A DNA stretch of 64,000 bases from Antarctobacter heliothermus. GTDB lineage: Bacteria; Pseudomonadota; Alphaproteobacteria; Rhodobacterales; Rhodobacteraceae. The position numbers and the translations under genes were made by a program. Numbering within the stretch: the first letter of the stretch is position 1; the number at the start of each line of letters is the position of its first letter. The notes under the pieces are model-generated. The model worked only from the letters and a program-made list of their open reading frames with translations, did no database searches and was not told where the DNA came from. The stretch spans positions 1-64,000 of the forward strand of contig NZ_FZON01000012.1 of the NCBI RefSeq assembly GCF_900188425.1, in the 5' to 3' direction. Positions 52,993 to 61,194 of this stretch are shown here, one piece after another.

Positions 52993-53006
52993 GCTTAGTT
53001 CTAAGC
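52993..53006. promoter_or_regulatory. 14-base palindrome upstream of yejA
   Basis: GCTTAGTTCTAAGC has two perfect 6-base arms and lies 55 bases upstream of the yejA start, where an operator would be expected. No regulator gene is adjacent. Confidence 0.35.
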
Positions 53007-53100
53007 TAAGTTTTCCGCGAGACCACATTCAAGTCGAGATTACGGAAACGTCAACGGCACGAAGACGCCGAACACAGGGTCTGCGCCCGGATCAGGCATG

Positions 53101-53130
53101 AAAAAAGGGCCGTCCGAACCGGACGGCCCC
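53101..53130 (-). terminator. Rho-independent terminator of the cytochrome c gene
   Basis: GGGCCGTCC (53107-53115) pairs with GGACGGCCC (53121-53129). On the minus strand the stem is followed by TTTTTT. It lies 35 bases beyond the cytochrome stop. Confidence 0.85.
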
Positions 53131-53164
53131 AATATCTGGCCAGCGATGGATCACGGAGTCGTAG

Positions 53165-53677
53165 TCAGCCGCCGGTGGTTTGGAGATAGGCGATCAGGTT
53201 CACGCGATCCTCGGCCTTGTTCAGCCCGGCAAAGCCCATTGTGGTGCCGGGGGCAAAGCCTCTGGGGTTTTCGAGGAAGGCAAAGAGGTTTTCCGGCGAC
53301 CAGACGTCTGCAACTTCGCTCAGTTTGCCCGAGTAGTTAAAGCCATCGACCGAGCCCACGTTGCGTGCCACAACCCCGTCAAGATGCGGGCCGGTTGCGT
53401 TGCTGCCATCCAGCTTGTGGCAGGCGCGGCACTTGCTCCAGACGCGTTCGCCCTTGTCGGCATCGGCTGCGGCCATGAGCGAGGCAAAGTCCACCTCGAC
53501 CTCTTCGACGGGTTCCGCCTCTTCGACCAGAATCGCAAACCCTGCGGCGTGCTCTTCGTCGCCGTGGCCGCCGCCCGTGTGATACAGGCCCTCTGCGGCC
53601 CATTTGCCCATCAGGAAGATCAGCAAGGCGCCGCAGACGCCGCCGACGATCTTGGTAAAGGTCATGGTATCGAACAT
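53165..53677 (-). CDS. Membrane-anchored c-type cytochrome (c552/CycM type)
   Basis: This 170-residue protein has an N-terminal membrane helix (KIVGGVCGALLIFLMGKWAAEGL, read in part as GVCGALLIFLMGKW), an acidic linker (about 35-65) and a class I cytochrome domain with the heme motif CRACH near 83-87 and the Met ligand in GTTMGFAGL. Such cytochromes carry electrons between the bc1 complex and terminal oxidases. The ATG at 53677 fits the anchor start. It stands alone, divergent from pheA. Confidence 0.88.
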   Translation of the reverse strand: MFDTMTFTKIVGGVCGALLIFLMGKWAAEGLYHTGGGHGDEEHAAGFAILVEEAEPVEEVEVDFASLMAAADADKGERVWSKCRACHKLDGSNATGPHLDGVVARNVGSVDGFNYSGKLSEVADVWSPENLFAFLENPRGFAPGTTMGFAGLNKAEDRVNLIAYLQTTGG

Positions 53678-53801
53678 GGGAAGCCCTGCTTGTTTTATGT
53701 CGGTGTCGGGCGCGTATCTATTGCTTTCCATCCCTCTGGGCAAGCGGTAGAAGGCGCGACCAATCGCCCGCTTGTGCGGGCCGTGTGACGAGGGGCCGGA
53801 A

Positions 53802-54635
53802 ATGACACAGCGGATTGCCTTCCAGGGAGAGCTGGGCGCCTATTCCCATCAGGCTTGCACAGAGGCCCGTCCGGGTGCCGAAGTGTTGCCTTGCCGGTCC
53901 TTTGAGGACGTCATCGCGGCGGTGCGTGGTGGACAGGCCGATCTGGCGATGCTGCCGGTCGAGAATTCGACTTATGGTCGGGTGGCCGACATTCACCGCT
54001 TGTTGCCCGAAAGTGGTCTGCGCATCGTGGGTGAGGCGTTTGTGCGGGTGCATATCAGTCTGATGGCTCTGCCCGGCGTTCAGGTCGAAGAGCTGGCGCG
54101 GGTGCGGGCGCATCCGGTGTTGCTGCCGCAGGCGCAGAGCTTTCTGACGAAATACGCCATTCAGGGCGTGGCGGCCCCCGACAGTGCCGGGGCCGCGGCG
54201 GATCTGGCGCGGGCCGAGGCGCGTGATGAGGGCGTTCTGGCCTCTGATCTGGCGGCGGAGATCTATGGGCTGCACATTCTGGCGCGTCATATCGAGGACC
54301 ACGCCCACAACACCACGCGATTCCTGTTGATGGCCCCCGATCCGGACACGTCGCGGCGGGGCAGCGCGCGGATGATCACGACTTTTGTCTTTCAGGTCCG
54401 CAACATTCCGGCGGCTCTGTATAAGGCGATGGGGGGCTTTGCCACCAATGGGGTCAACATGACCAAGCTGGAAAGCTACATGGTGGGCGGGTCGTTCACG
54501 GCGACGCAGTTCTATGCGGATATCGAGGGGCATCCTGATGATCCGGGCGTTCAGCGTGCGTTGGAAGAGCTGGATTATTTCACCGATATGCTGGAAATTC
54601 TGGGCGTTTATCCGCGTGATCCTCGGCGGGATTAA
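53802..54635 (+). CDS. pheA: Prephenate dehydratase
   Basis: This 277-residue enzyme converts prephenate to phenylpyruvate in phenylalanine synthesis. The catalytic domain begins IAFQGELGAYSHQAC and contains MLPVENSTYGRV near 55 and the NTTRFLLMA motif, the TRF signature. The C-terminal ACT domain, NIPAALYKAMGGFATNGVNM followed by TKLESYM, probably binds phenylalanine for feedback inhibition. The start at 53802 follows GAGGGGCCGGAA and gives the conserved N-terminus. Confidence 0.94.
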   Translation: MTQRIAFQGELGAYSHQACTEARPGAEVLPCRSFEDVIAAVRGGQADLAMLPVENSTYGRVADIHRLLPESGLRIVGEAFVRVHISLMALPGVQVEELARVRAHPVLLPQAQSFLTKYAIQGVAAPDSAGAAADLARAEARDEGVLASDLAAEIYGLHILARHIEDHAHNTTRFLLMAPDPDTSRRGSARMITTFVFQVRNIPAALYKAMGGFATNGVNMTKLESYMVGGSFTATQFYADIEGHPDDPGVQRALEELDYFTDMLEILGVYPRDPRRD

Positions 54636-54652
54636 GGCACCGGGCCTAGGCG

Positions 54653-54668
54653 TGTCCACGCGTGGACA
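54653..54668. repeat. Perfect 16-base palindrome after pheA
   Basis: TGTCCACGCGTGGACA is a perfect inverted repeat 18 bases after the pheA stop, in the spacer before the convergent ogt gene. It has no loop or T run and so is not a terminator. It may be a protein-binding site. Confidence 0.55.
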
Positions 54669-54757
54669 GAATTGCGGCCGTGAAAAATCAATGGGTTACA
54701 GAGGCGTTTTTACGTCCGCTTAACCTTTGGCCGCTGTGGAGGGCGAAGCTGCGCTCT

Positions 54758-55213
54758 TTAGATCAGCAGGCCGCCCGCGCCTTCGTGGCGGAGCAACCAG
54801 ACCTTTGTCTCGACCCCTGTGCCGCCGGAAAACCCGCCCAGCCCGGCAGAGCCCAGCACCCGGTGGCAGGGGATGAGCAGCGGAATGGGATTGCCGCCAC
54901 AGCCGCGTCCCACGGCCTGCGCAGGGGCACCCAGCGCCTTGGCGATCTCACCATAAGTTGTGGTGTCTCCAAAGGGGATGGCGGCGATCCGGGCGCAAAC
55001 CTGTTGCTGAAACTCGCTGGTCTCGACCGCCAGAGGCAGGTCGAAGTCGGTCAGCGTGCCGTTGAAATAGGCGGCCACCTGGGACGCGGCGCGGCGCAAC
55101 AGCGGTGTGTCGTCCGCCGCGTCGCTGGCGATCCATGTGGCGCGGGTGATCTGGCCATTCGTTTCGGTGATCTCGAACGGGCCGGTGGGCGTGGCCACGC
55201 ACAAACGGGGCAT
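54758..55213 (-). CDS. ogt: Methylated-DNA-protein cysteine methyltransferase
   Basis: This 151-residue suicide enzyme removes alkyl groups from O6-alkylguanine. The acceptor motif IPCHRVLG has Cys116, preceded by the helix-turn-helix FGDTTTYGEIAKALGAPAQA and the arginine/glycine finger VGRGCGGNP. It lacks the Ada N-terminal domain, so it is the stand-alone Ogt form. Its ATG overlaps the stop codon of the dehalogenase-like gene (ATGA). Confidence 0.93.
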   Translation of the reverse strand: MPRLCVATPTGPFEITETNGQITRATWIASDAADDTPLLRRAASQVAAYFNGTLTDFDLPLAVETSEFQQQVCARIAAIPFGDTTTYGEIAKALGAPAQAVGRGCGGNPIPLLIPCHRVLGSAGLGGFSGGTGVETKVWLLRHEGAGGLLI

Positions 55214-56379
55214 CAGCCGGCCCACCAGTTTTGCGGTTTGACCCGTGCGCCGTGGTCCCGCGACAGCCAGAGCGCGACACGGCGGAACCGCGACAGGGCC
55301 AGCCGCCGCCAGACCCGCGCGGTCCAGCGGGTGTAGTCCCGATTGAACGGGCAGACCCGCAGGCAAATGGCGCAGTCCGAGGCAAGTTTCGCCCAGAAGC
55401 CAAAACATTTTTCCGCGTCCGAGGTCCATTTGCGCACGCCCTTGATGGCCGAGCGGTTGGGGCGGTCGGTAGAGGGCGGCCCGAATGGCAGCGCCGCAAC
55501 CGGGCAGGCATCGGCGCATTTGGTGCAGATGTCGCAGAATGCGGCCACGCCCAAGGGTTTGGGGACATCATGGGACAGGGGCAGATCGGTGAAGATCTTG
55601 GAGAACCGCAGGCGCGGGCCCAGTTGCGGCGTGATGACCAACTGGTTGCGGGCGTATTCGCCAAGCCCCGCCTTGACCGCGTAGGGAATGACCAGCGCGG
55701 TATCATTCATAGAGGCCACCGCCTGATAGCCAAGGTTGCGGATATAGGCGGCCAGTTGCAGCACCACCGCCGCCTCATGGCTGTAGGCCTTGCCGGTCGC
55801 CGCCCCCGCCAGCGCCGAGGGGTAGGTGGCGACCAGATCGGCGTCCATTTCATGGCCCAGCACGATGACGTTGGTCAGACCCTCTGGCAGATCATGCGGA
55901 GCATCGGACATGTCGCGGGTGTCGACGCGGGCGGAGTACAGCCAGCGGCGGTCAAAATCGGTGATCCCGCAAAGCTGCGCGCCAAAGAACCGCGCGGTCC
56001 GTTTGACCTCTGCCGCCATGCGGGCCGGGTCATCGACGGGGACGCGATCGGGGGAGACGGGGGTATCGGCGCTGAGCGTGGCCTGAAACCCCTCACGTCG
56101 GCCTTGGGCGGCGTGGCGGTCGGTCATGATGTCGGAAATCAGCCACGCGGCGTTGCGCAGGGCAAAATCGCGCTGGGTAAAGCCATCGCCGCGCCGGGGG
56201 GCGGCCTCGATCCTGTAGGAGGCGAAAAACGCGTCGGTGCGCGGGGAGCGGACGGTGTCATCCCACATGGCGCGGCTGAAGATGTCGTCACGCTGGGCGA
56301 AGGGCTCAAACTCTTCGCTGACCTCGATGCCAGCGGCAGCGTCCTCGGTGCGTTTTGCGCTGTTGGCGGGCCATGTCAT
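55213..56379 (-). CDS. Reductive-dehalogenase-like corrinoid/iron-sulfur protein
   Basis: This 388-residue protein carries the core of the reductive dehalogenase family: VKRTARFFGAQLCGITDFDR (125-144) with RRWLYS, LPEGLTNVIVLGHEMD, YIRNLGYQA, KAGLGEYARNQLVITPQLGP, split here at 236-255, and FSKIFTDLPL. Two 4Fe-4S motifs follow: CDICTKCADACP (C282, C285, C288, C292) and C325 with CAICLRVCP (C336, C339, C343). This matches RdhA more than QueG. There is no Tat signal and no RdhB-like membrane anchor, so it is cytosolic. Whether it dehalogenates is open. Coupling to ogt may be incidental. Confidence 0.72.
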   Translation of the reverse strand: MTWPANSAKRTEDAAAGIEVSEEFEPFAQRDDIFSRAMWDDTVRSPRTDAFFASYRIEAAPRRGDGFTQRDFALRNAAWLISDIMTDRHAAQGRREGFQATLSADTPVSPDRVPVDDPARMAAEVKRTARFFGAQLCGITDFDRRWLYSARVDTRDMSDAPHDLPEGLTNVIVLGHEMDADLVATYPSALAGAATGKAYSHEAAVVLQLAAYIRNLGYQAVASMNDTALVIPYAVKAGLGEYARNQLVITPQLGPRLRFSKIFTDLPLSHDVPKPLGVAAFCDICTKCADACPVAALPFGPPSTDRPNRSAIKGVRKWTSDAEKCFGFWAKLASDCAICLRVCPFNRDYTRWTARVWRRLALSRFRRVALWLSRDHGARVKPQNWWAG

Positions 56380-56484
56380 GCGGCGACGCTAGGCGCGGGC
56401 GACGCTGGGCACAAGAAACATGTCGCTATCGGGATTGACCCCGGCGCGCCCGCGCCGAAGGTTGGGCGCAAACAGGAGGGCAGT

Positions 56485-57438
56485 ATGGCCACGGGATTTA
56501 TTGGATTGGGCGCGGTCGGCGCCAAACTGGCGGGCAACCTGCAACGCAATGGCGTGGCGCTGCGGGTCTTTGATCTGGACGCGGCCAAGATGGCCGATTT
56601 TGTGCAGGCGGGCGCAGAGGCTGGCACATCGGCGGCGGATGTCATGGCGGCCTGCGACATTGTCATTACGTCGCTACCCAGCCCCGCGGCGTCAGAGGCG
56701 GTGCTGTTGCAGATGTTGCCGGAAATGGGACCGGGCAAGACATGGGTCGAGATGTCGACCACCGACCCGGAGGTGATTCAGGAACAGGCGGCGCGGGTGG
56801 CGGCCAAGGGGGCCATCGCGGTCGAGGCACCGGTGTCGGGCGGCTGTCACCGGGCGGCGACGGGCAATATCTCTGTGTTTTGCGGCGCGCCGCGCGCGAC
56901 ATTCGAGGCGATCCTGCCGCTGTTGACGATTCTGGGGCGGCAGGTGTTGCACACCGGGGCGGTTGGCACCGCGTCCAAGCTGAAGGTGATGACCAACTAT
57001 CTGGCCACCGCCAACCTTCTGACGCTGTGCGAGGCGCTGACCACCATGCAGGCCGCCGGGCTGGACATGGCCACGACCTATGAGGCGATCCGGGTGTCCT
57101 CTGGCACGTCGTTTGTGCATGAGACGGAAAGCCAGTTGATCCTGTCGGGCAGCCGCGACGTGGATTTTGCGCTGGATCTGGTGATGAAGGACGTGGGCCT
57201 GTTTCAGTCGCTGGCCGATGCGCATGGCGTGCCTCTGGAGCTGTCGCCGCTGGTGATTTCGATGATCAAGGACGGGCAGGCGCGGTTCGGCGCGCAGGCG
57301 CAGTCCGACCGGATGATCGAGCGGCTGGAAGAGGCCACCGGCCTGTCGGTGCGCGCGCCGGGGTTCCCGCAGGAACTGGTCGACGATGAGCCGCCCGCGC
57401 GCGGGGCCGAGGTGGTTGTGCGCCGGGAGGCTGTGTAG
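56485..57438 (+). CDS. 3-hydroxyisobutyrate dehydrogenase-family NAD(P) oxidoreductase
   Basis: This 317-residue beta-hydroxyacid dehydrogenase has the cofactor loop GFIGLGAVGAKLAGNL (4-19), the substrate motif VEAPVSGGCHRAATGNISVF near 113-132 and the catalytic lysine in GTASKLKVMTNYL near 167. The family includes 3-hydroxyisobutyrate dehydrogenase and tartronate semialdehyde reductase. The substrate is uncertain. An AGGAGGG site 4 bases before the ATG fixes the start; the long upstream in-frame extension overlaps the divergent dehalogenase-like gene and is spurious. Confidence 0.88.
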   Translation: MATGFIGLGAVGAKLAGNLQRNGVALRVFDLDAAKMADFVQAGAEAGTSAADVMAACDIVITSLPSPAASEAVLLQMLPEMGPGKTWVEMSTTDPEVIQEQAARVAAKGAIAVEAPVSGGCHRAATGNISVFCGAPRATFEAILPLLTILGRQVLHTGAVGTASKLKVMTNYLATANLLTLCEALTTMQAAGLDMATTYEAIRVSSGTSFVHETESQLILSGSRDVDFALDLVMKDVGLFQSLADAHGVPLELSPLVISMIKDGQARFGAQAQSDRMIERLEEATGLSVRAPGFPQELVDDEPPARGAEVVVRREAV

Positions 57439-57532
57439 CGCCGCCAAAAATCCGGTGCAGCGGAGCGCGCCGGGGCTTTCCCCTGTGCGATGCGCCCAGT
57501 AGGAGGGGTGAGCGCAAAAGCGGGGAAGAGAC

Positions 57533-58012
57533 ATGGCACAGGAAGAACTGGCACGGATCACGGCCTCGGCCTCGCGGCGGGTGATCGGTGTAGGCTCGAT
57601 GATGGGGCTGGGGGCGCTGGTGGTTTATGTGGCGCTCAGCACGCCGGAGATGGCGCTGGGCTGGAAGGCCGTGTTGGTGGCGCTGGGCATCGTCGGGTTG
57701 GTTCTGGCGCAGTTGATGTGGCAGTCGACCGGCCATGTGCTGATCCTGACCGAAGAGGCGCTGACCGACAGCGACGGCACGGTTGTGGCGCGGCTGGAGA
57801 ATGTCGCCAAGGTGGACCGGGGCATGTTCGCGATGAAACCGTCGAACGGGTTTCTGGTGATCCTCAAGGAACCGGGGCCGCGTGCGTGGCGGCCGGGCCT
57901 GTGGTGGCGGTTGGGGCGGCGGGTGGCCGTGGGCGGTGTGACCGCCGGGTCGCAGACGCGCCCGGTGGCCGACGTCATGATCCATCTGCTGCATAACCGG
58001 GACAACGGTTAG
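57533..58012 (+). CDS. Small membrane protein of unknown function
   Basis: This 159-residue protein has two hydrophobic segments (VGSMMGLGALVVYVALS, about 20-36, and AVLVALGIVGLVLAQLMW, about 46-63) followed by a soluble part with VLILTEEALTDSDGTVVARL and HLLHNRD at the end. The arrangement suggests two membrane helices and a cytosolic beta-rich domain, but I do not recognise a named family. It follows the preceding gene after 94 bases and ends before a terminator. Confidence 0.7.
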   Translation: MAQEELARITASASRRVIGVGSMMGLGALVVYVALSTPEMALGWKAVLVALGIVGLVLAQLMWQSTGHVLILTEEALTDSDGTVVARLENVAKVDRGMFAMKPSNGFLVILKEPGPRAWRPGLWWRLGRRVAVGGVTAGSQTRPVADVMIHLLHNRDNG

Positions 58013-58054
58013 GAGCGATTGCCTGCGGTGTCGGGCTTGGGTTTTGTCCAACGA

Positions 58055-58088
58055 AAAAGGGCTGCGGTCGATGCCGCAGCCCTTTTTG
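58055..58088. terminator. Bidirectional terminator between the membrane-protein gene and the Tad-like cluster
   Basis: AAAAAGGGCTGCGG (58055-58068) pairs with CCGCAGCCCTTTTT (58075-58088) around a 6-base loop. The A and T runs on each side allow it to end both convergent transcripts. Confidence 0.9.
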
Positions 58089-58106
58089 TTTGGCGTTCGG
58101 GCCGGG

Positions 58107-58658
58107 TCAGGCCGATTGATCGAACACAACCTGCGGCGCATAGCGCGGGCGGGTAAAGCTGTAGGTGCGGATCTCAAAGGCATCGAGGCCGACACTGAGC
58201 GCCGGATTGTAGGCGTCCCAGGTTTCCACCATGATCAGCTGGTCGCCATTGGTGCCCGAGGGCAGTTTGTCGGCGTAGATGGCCAGGTCGCCGGTGTTGA
58301 GCACCGGTTTGTCGCCGCGTTCGTTCGACCACACCACGTTCCAGCCGCCGTGGCTGTCGCTGTACTGGACCACCGTGACGCGCAGGTCGCTATCGGCGCC
58401 GCTGGTCTTGGTCAGGTGGCGCAGCAGGCCCTGGGCGTTGGTGAGATAGTCCGGGGTGATCGCCGCCGTCTCGCGTGAGATCATGTCGCCGATCACGTAG
58501 TTGGCCTTTTGGTTGACGGCCTGCTGGCGGAAGGCGTCGAAGTAGGTCCAGCCGACGCCGAACAGAAAGAGCAGCGCGGGGAAGACGATGACCGCCTCGA
58601 CGTTGACGAAACCGCGGGTGTCAGAGGCGAAACGCTGGAGGAACGAAGGAAGGCGCAT
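58107..58658 (-). CDS. TadE-like pilus assembly protein
   Basis: This 183-residue protein has the short basic start and hydrophobic segment of TadE/TadF pseudopilins: RGFVNVEAVIVFPALLFLFG (16-35), with a Glu inside the hydrophobic stretch. The rest is probably periplasmic. It is the last gene of a three-gene minus-strand group with 58671 and 59201. It likely supports Flp/Tad surface fibres, although no tadABC genes are in the window. Confidence 0.78.
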   Translation of the reverse strand: MRLPSFLQRFASDTRGFVNVEAVIVFPALLFLFGVGWTYFDAFRQQAVNQKANYVIGDMISRETAAITPDYLTNAQGLLRHLTKTSGADSDLRVTVVQYSDSHGGWNVVWSNERGDKPVLNTGDLAIYADKLPSGTNGDQLIMVETWDAYNPALSVGLDAFEIRTYSFTRPRYAPQVVFDQSA

Positions 58659-58670
58659 GGCTGGATCTCC

Positions 58671-59204
58671 TCAGCTGGGTTCGTAGACAAAGGCAGAGGT
58701 CGACACGATGGCGGTATAGCCTTGGTCGTCCTTGGGCAGGCTGGCGTTCAGCGTGGCCGCCGGGGTGGCGGGGCGGAACTTGAAACAGGCGCGCAGGAAC
58801 ATCAGCTGCCCGCCGCTGCCATGGCTGAAGGCGCGTTGCGGCGTTGCGTCCTGGCTGACGTCGACACAATCGGCGGTGGCCGGCGGTTCGGCGTAGTTGC
58901 GCATGTTCAGCGGGATCATCTCGAGGTGCAGCATGGCGTTGCAGTTCTGCAGCACGGTGGTCTTGTCGCAGATCGCCGCCTTGAGCGCGTCATGGGTGGG
59001 GGCGGTCACGCCGATCTTGACCTCACGCACGGTCTGGTCCAGTGCGCGCTCAAGCTGGGTGTGGCGGACGGTGATCGTGCCGATTTCGACGGTCGAGACG
59101 ATCAGGCCGATGAACAACGGCAGCCAGAGCGCGTAGGGGACAACCGCATTGCCGGCCTCGTCGGCCCAGAAGCGGCGCAGGGGGGAAAGGAAGGCGCGGG
59201 TCAT
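58671..59204 (-). CDS. TadE/TadF-like pseudopilin protein
   Basis: This 177-residue protein resembles its downstream neighbour: a short basic segment, then EAGNAVVPYALWLPLFIGLI (15-34) as the hydrophobic segment. Four cysteines occur in the periplasmic part (AICDK, QNCN, DCVD and ACF). It overlaps the upstream TadG-like gene by 4 bases. Family membership is judged from the N-terminus and gene context. Confidence 0.75.
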   Translation of the reverse strand: MTRAFLSPLRRFWADEAGNAVVPYALWLPLFIGLIVSTVEIGTITVRHTQLERALDQTVREVKIGVTAPTHDALKAAICDKTTVLQNCNAMLHLEMIPLNMRNYAEPPATADCVDVSQDATPQRAFSHGSGGQLMFLRACFKFRPATPAATLNASLPKDDQGYTAIVSTSAFVYEPS

Positions 59205-60844
59205 TGGGTCAACCTCAGTTGGGTGATTGTGTTGGCGATGGAGGCAAAGGTTTCTTCGAGATCGGTTCCGTTGACGTCAAAAAAGTGGGCCGGGGAGGAG
59301 GCGCAGTTGCGCATGGCGTCCAGCCCCCTTGACGGTGCCTCAAAGCCGATGGCGAAGACCACGACACCCTGTGCCTTGGCTGCGTCGCAGATGCTTTCGA
59401 GGCGGTTGTCGGCCGGGTCCGCACCGACGGTGGCCTCATAGGCGTAGTAGATGTCACTGTAGGTGCCGTAGGACACATAGCCATCGTAGTAGGGGCGCTG
59501 GTACATCTTGCTGCCCACGGCGCGGGTGCCAAAGCGGGCAAACAGCTCGGCGTTGGTCATGCGGCGGGCGTTGGACCCCCCGTCAGGCGATCCGCGATAG
59601 CGATAGCTCTGCGAATACCCCTCATAGCGCTGCCAGAAATAGGTGTCGTTGTCGCTGCCAGAGTTGTCGACCACCCGCAAAGAGAAGCGGTCGTCGGACG
59701 GATCGCCGTTGCCGCGCTCGTCGATCCAGACATCCGAATACCCGTATTTATGATGCGGTTTCAGGTCGTATTGCGTGGTGTTTTCGCCGTCGGTCATGAT
59801 GACCACATATTTCGATGTCTCCGGGTCCGCGTAGGACGCCGGACGCGCGGCGAAACTTGCATCCACCAGCCCGTCATCGGACATGGCGGTGATCGCCGGG
59901 CGTGCGGCGGGGTCAAGCAGGGCAGCCCCCCATTTCATCCCCAGGTCAATGGCGGTGTTGCCGCCTGCGTTCAACGAGTCGATGTGGGCCTTGAGCGTCG
60001 CCGGATCAGACCTGTGCGCCATGACGGCGCTGGTGTCGCCGGTGCGGCACCACGGGCTGGCGATCTGTGTGGCGTTTGTATTGGTCGAATTCAGATCGAA
60101 ATGGGCAAGGCGGGTCAGTTCCTCGCTAGGCGAGATCGCCGCCTGATCAAAGTCGGACTGGTCGAAGGTCACGCAGTTCGAATAATCATGCAGGTCGTCC
60201 AGTGTGAAATAGCTGGCCGTCGTGGCGCCCAGATTCACGGTTGCGTTGTAGGGCACGATCGAAATCGTGGTCAGCGCCTGGCTGTCCGGGGGCATCATGA
60301 TGTCGACAAAGCTGCGCGCGGCGCTGCGCATGTTGACGATCTTGCTGTTCCAGCCCATCGAGCCGGACACGTCGAGCACCATGGAAATCTCGATGTTGGC
60401 GGTGGCGTGTTCGGCGGTGGCGCGTCCGAAGGCGTCGAGTGTGTCGACCCCGATCAGCGACATGAAGTCGGATGAGATCGCGGATTGACCGACGGCGGAC
60501 ACGCGTTTGGCGGTCATGCTCTGCTCGACGTCGATCGAGGTCAGCGCATCGCCCAGCCCCATGGCGGCAAAATACTCTTCGACCACCTGTTGCGGGGCGA
60601 TGGCGTTTTCGATGTTGGCGGCGGCCAGCACGGCGCGGTCCAGCGTGTTCTGCACTTTGATGCGCTTCAGCTCGGCGTGCATCATGTCGATGCCGACCCC
60701 GCCAAAGACCATCATGACCAACGAGCCTATGATGGCGATGTAGGACATGTTCCCGGAGGTATCTGCGGCAAACGCGCGAAGGCGCGATGTGAACGCGAGG
60801 CGGCTGGTAATGAAGCCGGTCAGACTGGTGGTCGATTTCAACAT
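59201..60844 (-). CDS. TadG-like protein with von Willebrand A domain
   Basis: This 547-residue protein begins with a TadE-type anchor (TSGNMSYIAIIGSLVMMVFG, 29-48), then the conserved KVQNTLDRAVLAAA segment. A von Willebrand A domain follows with MIDAS DVSGSMG near 160, a conserved MTDGENTT and the C-terminal ANTITQLRLTQ segment. A large region of Tyr, Asp and Gly in the middle suggests an insertion. It is likely a surface or periplasmic adhesion or fibre-assembly protein. Confidence 0.85.
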   Translation of the reverse strand: MLKSTTSLTGFITSRLAFTSRLRAFAADTSGNMSYIAIIGSLVMMVFGGVGIDMMHAELKRIKVQNTLDRAVLAAANIENAIAPQQVVEEYFAAMGLGDALTSIDVEQSMTAKRVSAVGQSAISSDFMSLIGVDTLDAFGRATAEHATANIEISMVLDVSGSMGWNSKIVNMRSAARSFVDIMMPPDSQALTTISIVPYNATVNLGATTASYFTLDDLHDYSNCVTFDQSDFDQAAISPSEELTRLAHFDLNSTNTNATQIASPWCRTGDTSAVMAHRSDPATLKAHIDSLNAGGNTAIDLGMKWGAALLDPAARPAITAMSDDGLVDASFAARPASYADPETSKYVVIMTDGENTTQYDLKPHHKYGYSDVWIDERGNGDPSDDRFSLRVVDNSGSDNDTYFWQRYEGYSQSYRYRGSPDGGSNARRMTNAELFARFGTRAVGSKMYQRPYYDGYVSYGTYSDIYYAYEATVGADPADNRLESICDAAKAQGVVVFAIGFEAPSRGLDAMRNCASSPAHFFDVNGTDLEETFASIANTITQLRLTQ

Positions 60845-61194
60845 TTTGGCACCTTTTCAACCGGGTCGCCCAGCACCCCCATGCCGCGACCGGTTCAGTT
60901 TGATGACAATTTTATGCCATTTCAAAATGGCCAAACTTGGGCAATCGAACGTAGGAATGCCTTGTTTCAGGTGTCGGCGGCGGCACAGTTCCCGGTGAAT
61001 CGAAGGATTTGTTTCAGGTTTCAGGGCTAATCCGGTGCCAATCCGGCTGTTCCTCTGTCCGGGCACGATTCGGGCAAAAGCAGGGTTGGGATGTGGCAGG
61101 GGCCGGGCTAGGCTTGGTTTTGCGGGTTCCCGTCAAGAGGAACCACAGGCGCAGGGCGGATAGCCCGCGCGCGCAATGGAAAGGAAGGAAACCC
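60845..61194. other. 350-base spacer between the TadG-like gene and gdhA
   Basis: The divergent spacer holds both promoters. An inverted repeat, GCCATTT, two bases, AAATGGC, is at 60916-60931. No gene, tRNA or recognisable riboswitch was found. The gdhA ribosome site AAGGAAGGAA is at its right end. Confidence 0.6.

Noticed and set aside
55231-56484. Long in-frame extension before the hydroxyisobutyrate-dehydrogenase-type gene
   Set aside because: It lies antisense to the dehalogenase-like gene, and a strong AGGAGGG site marks the real start at 56485.
60960-61110. Possible cobalamin riboswitch before gdhA
   Set aside because: Some GC-rich repeated bits suggested it, but the B12-box and the conserved GGTG/GCCACTG elements are missing.
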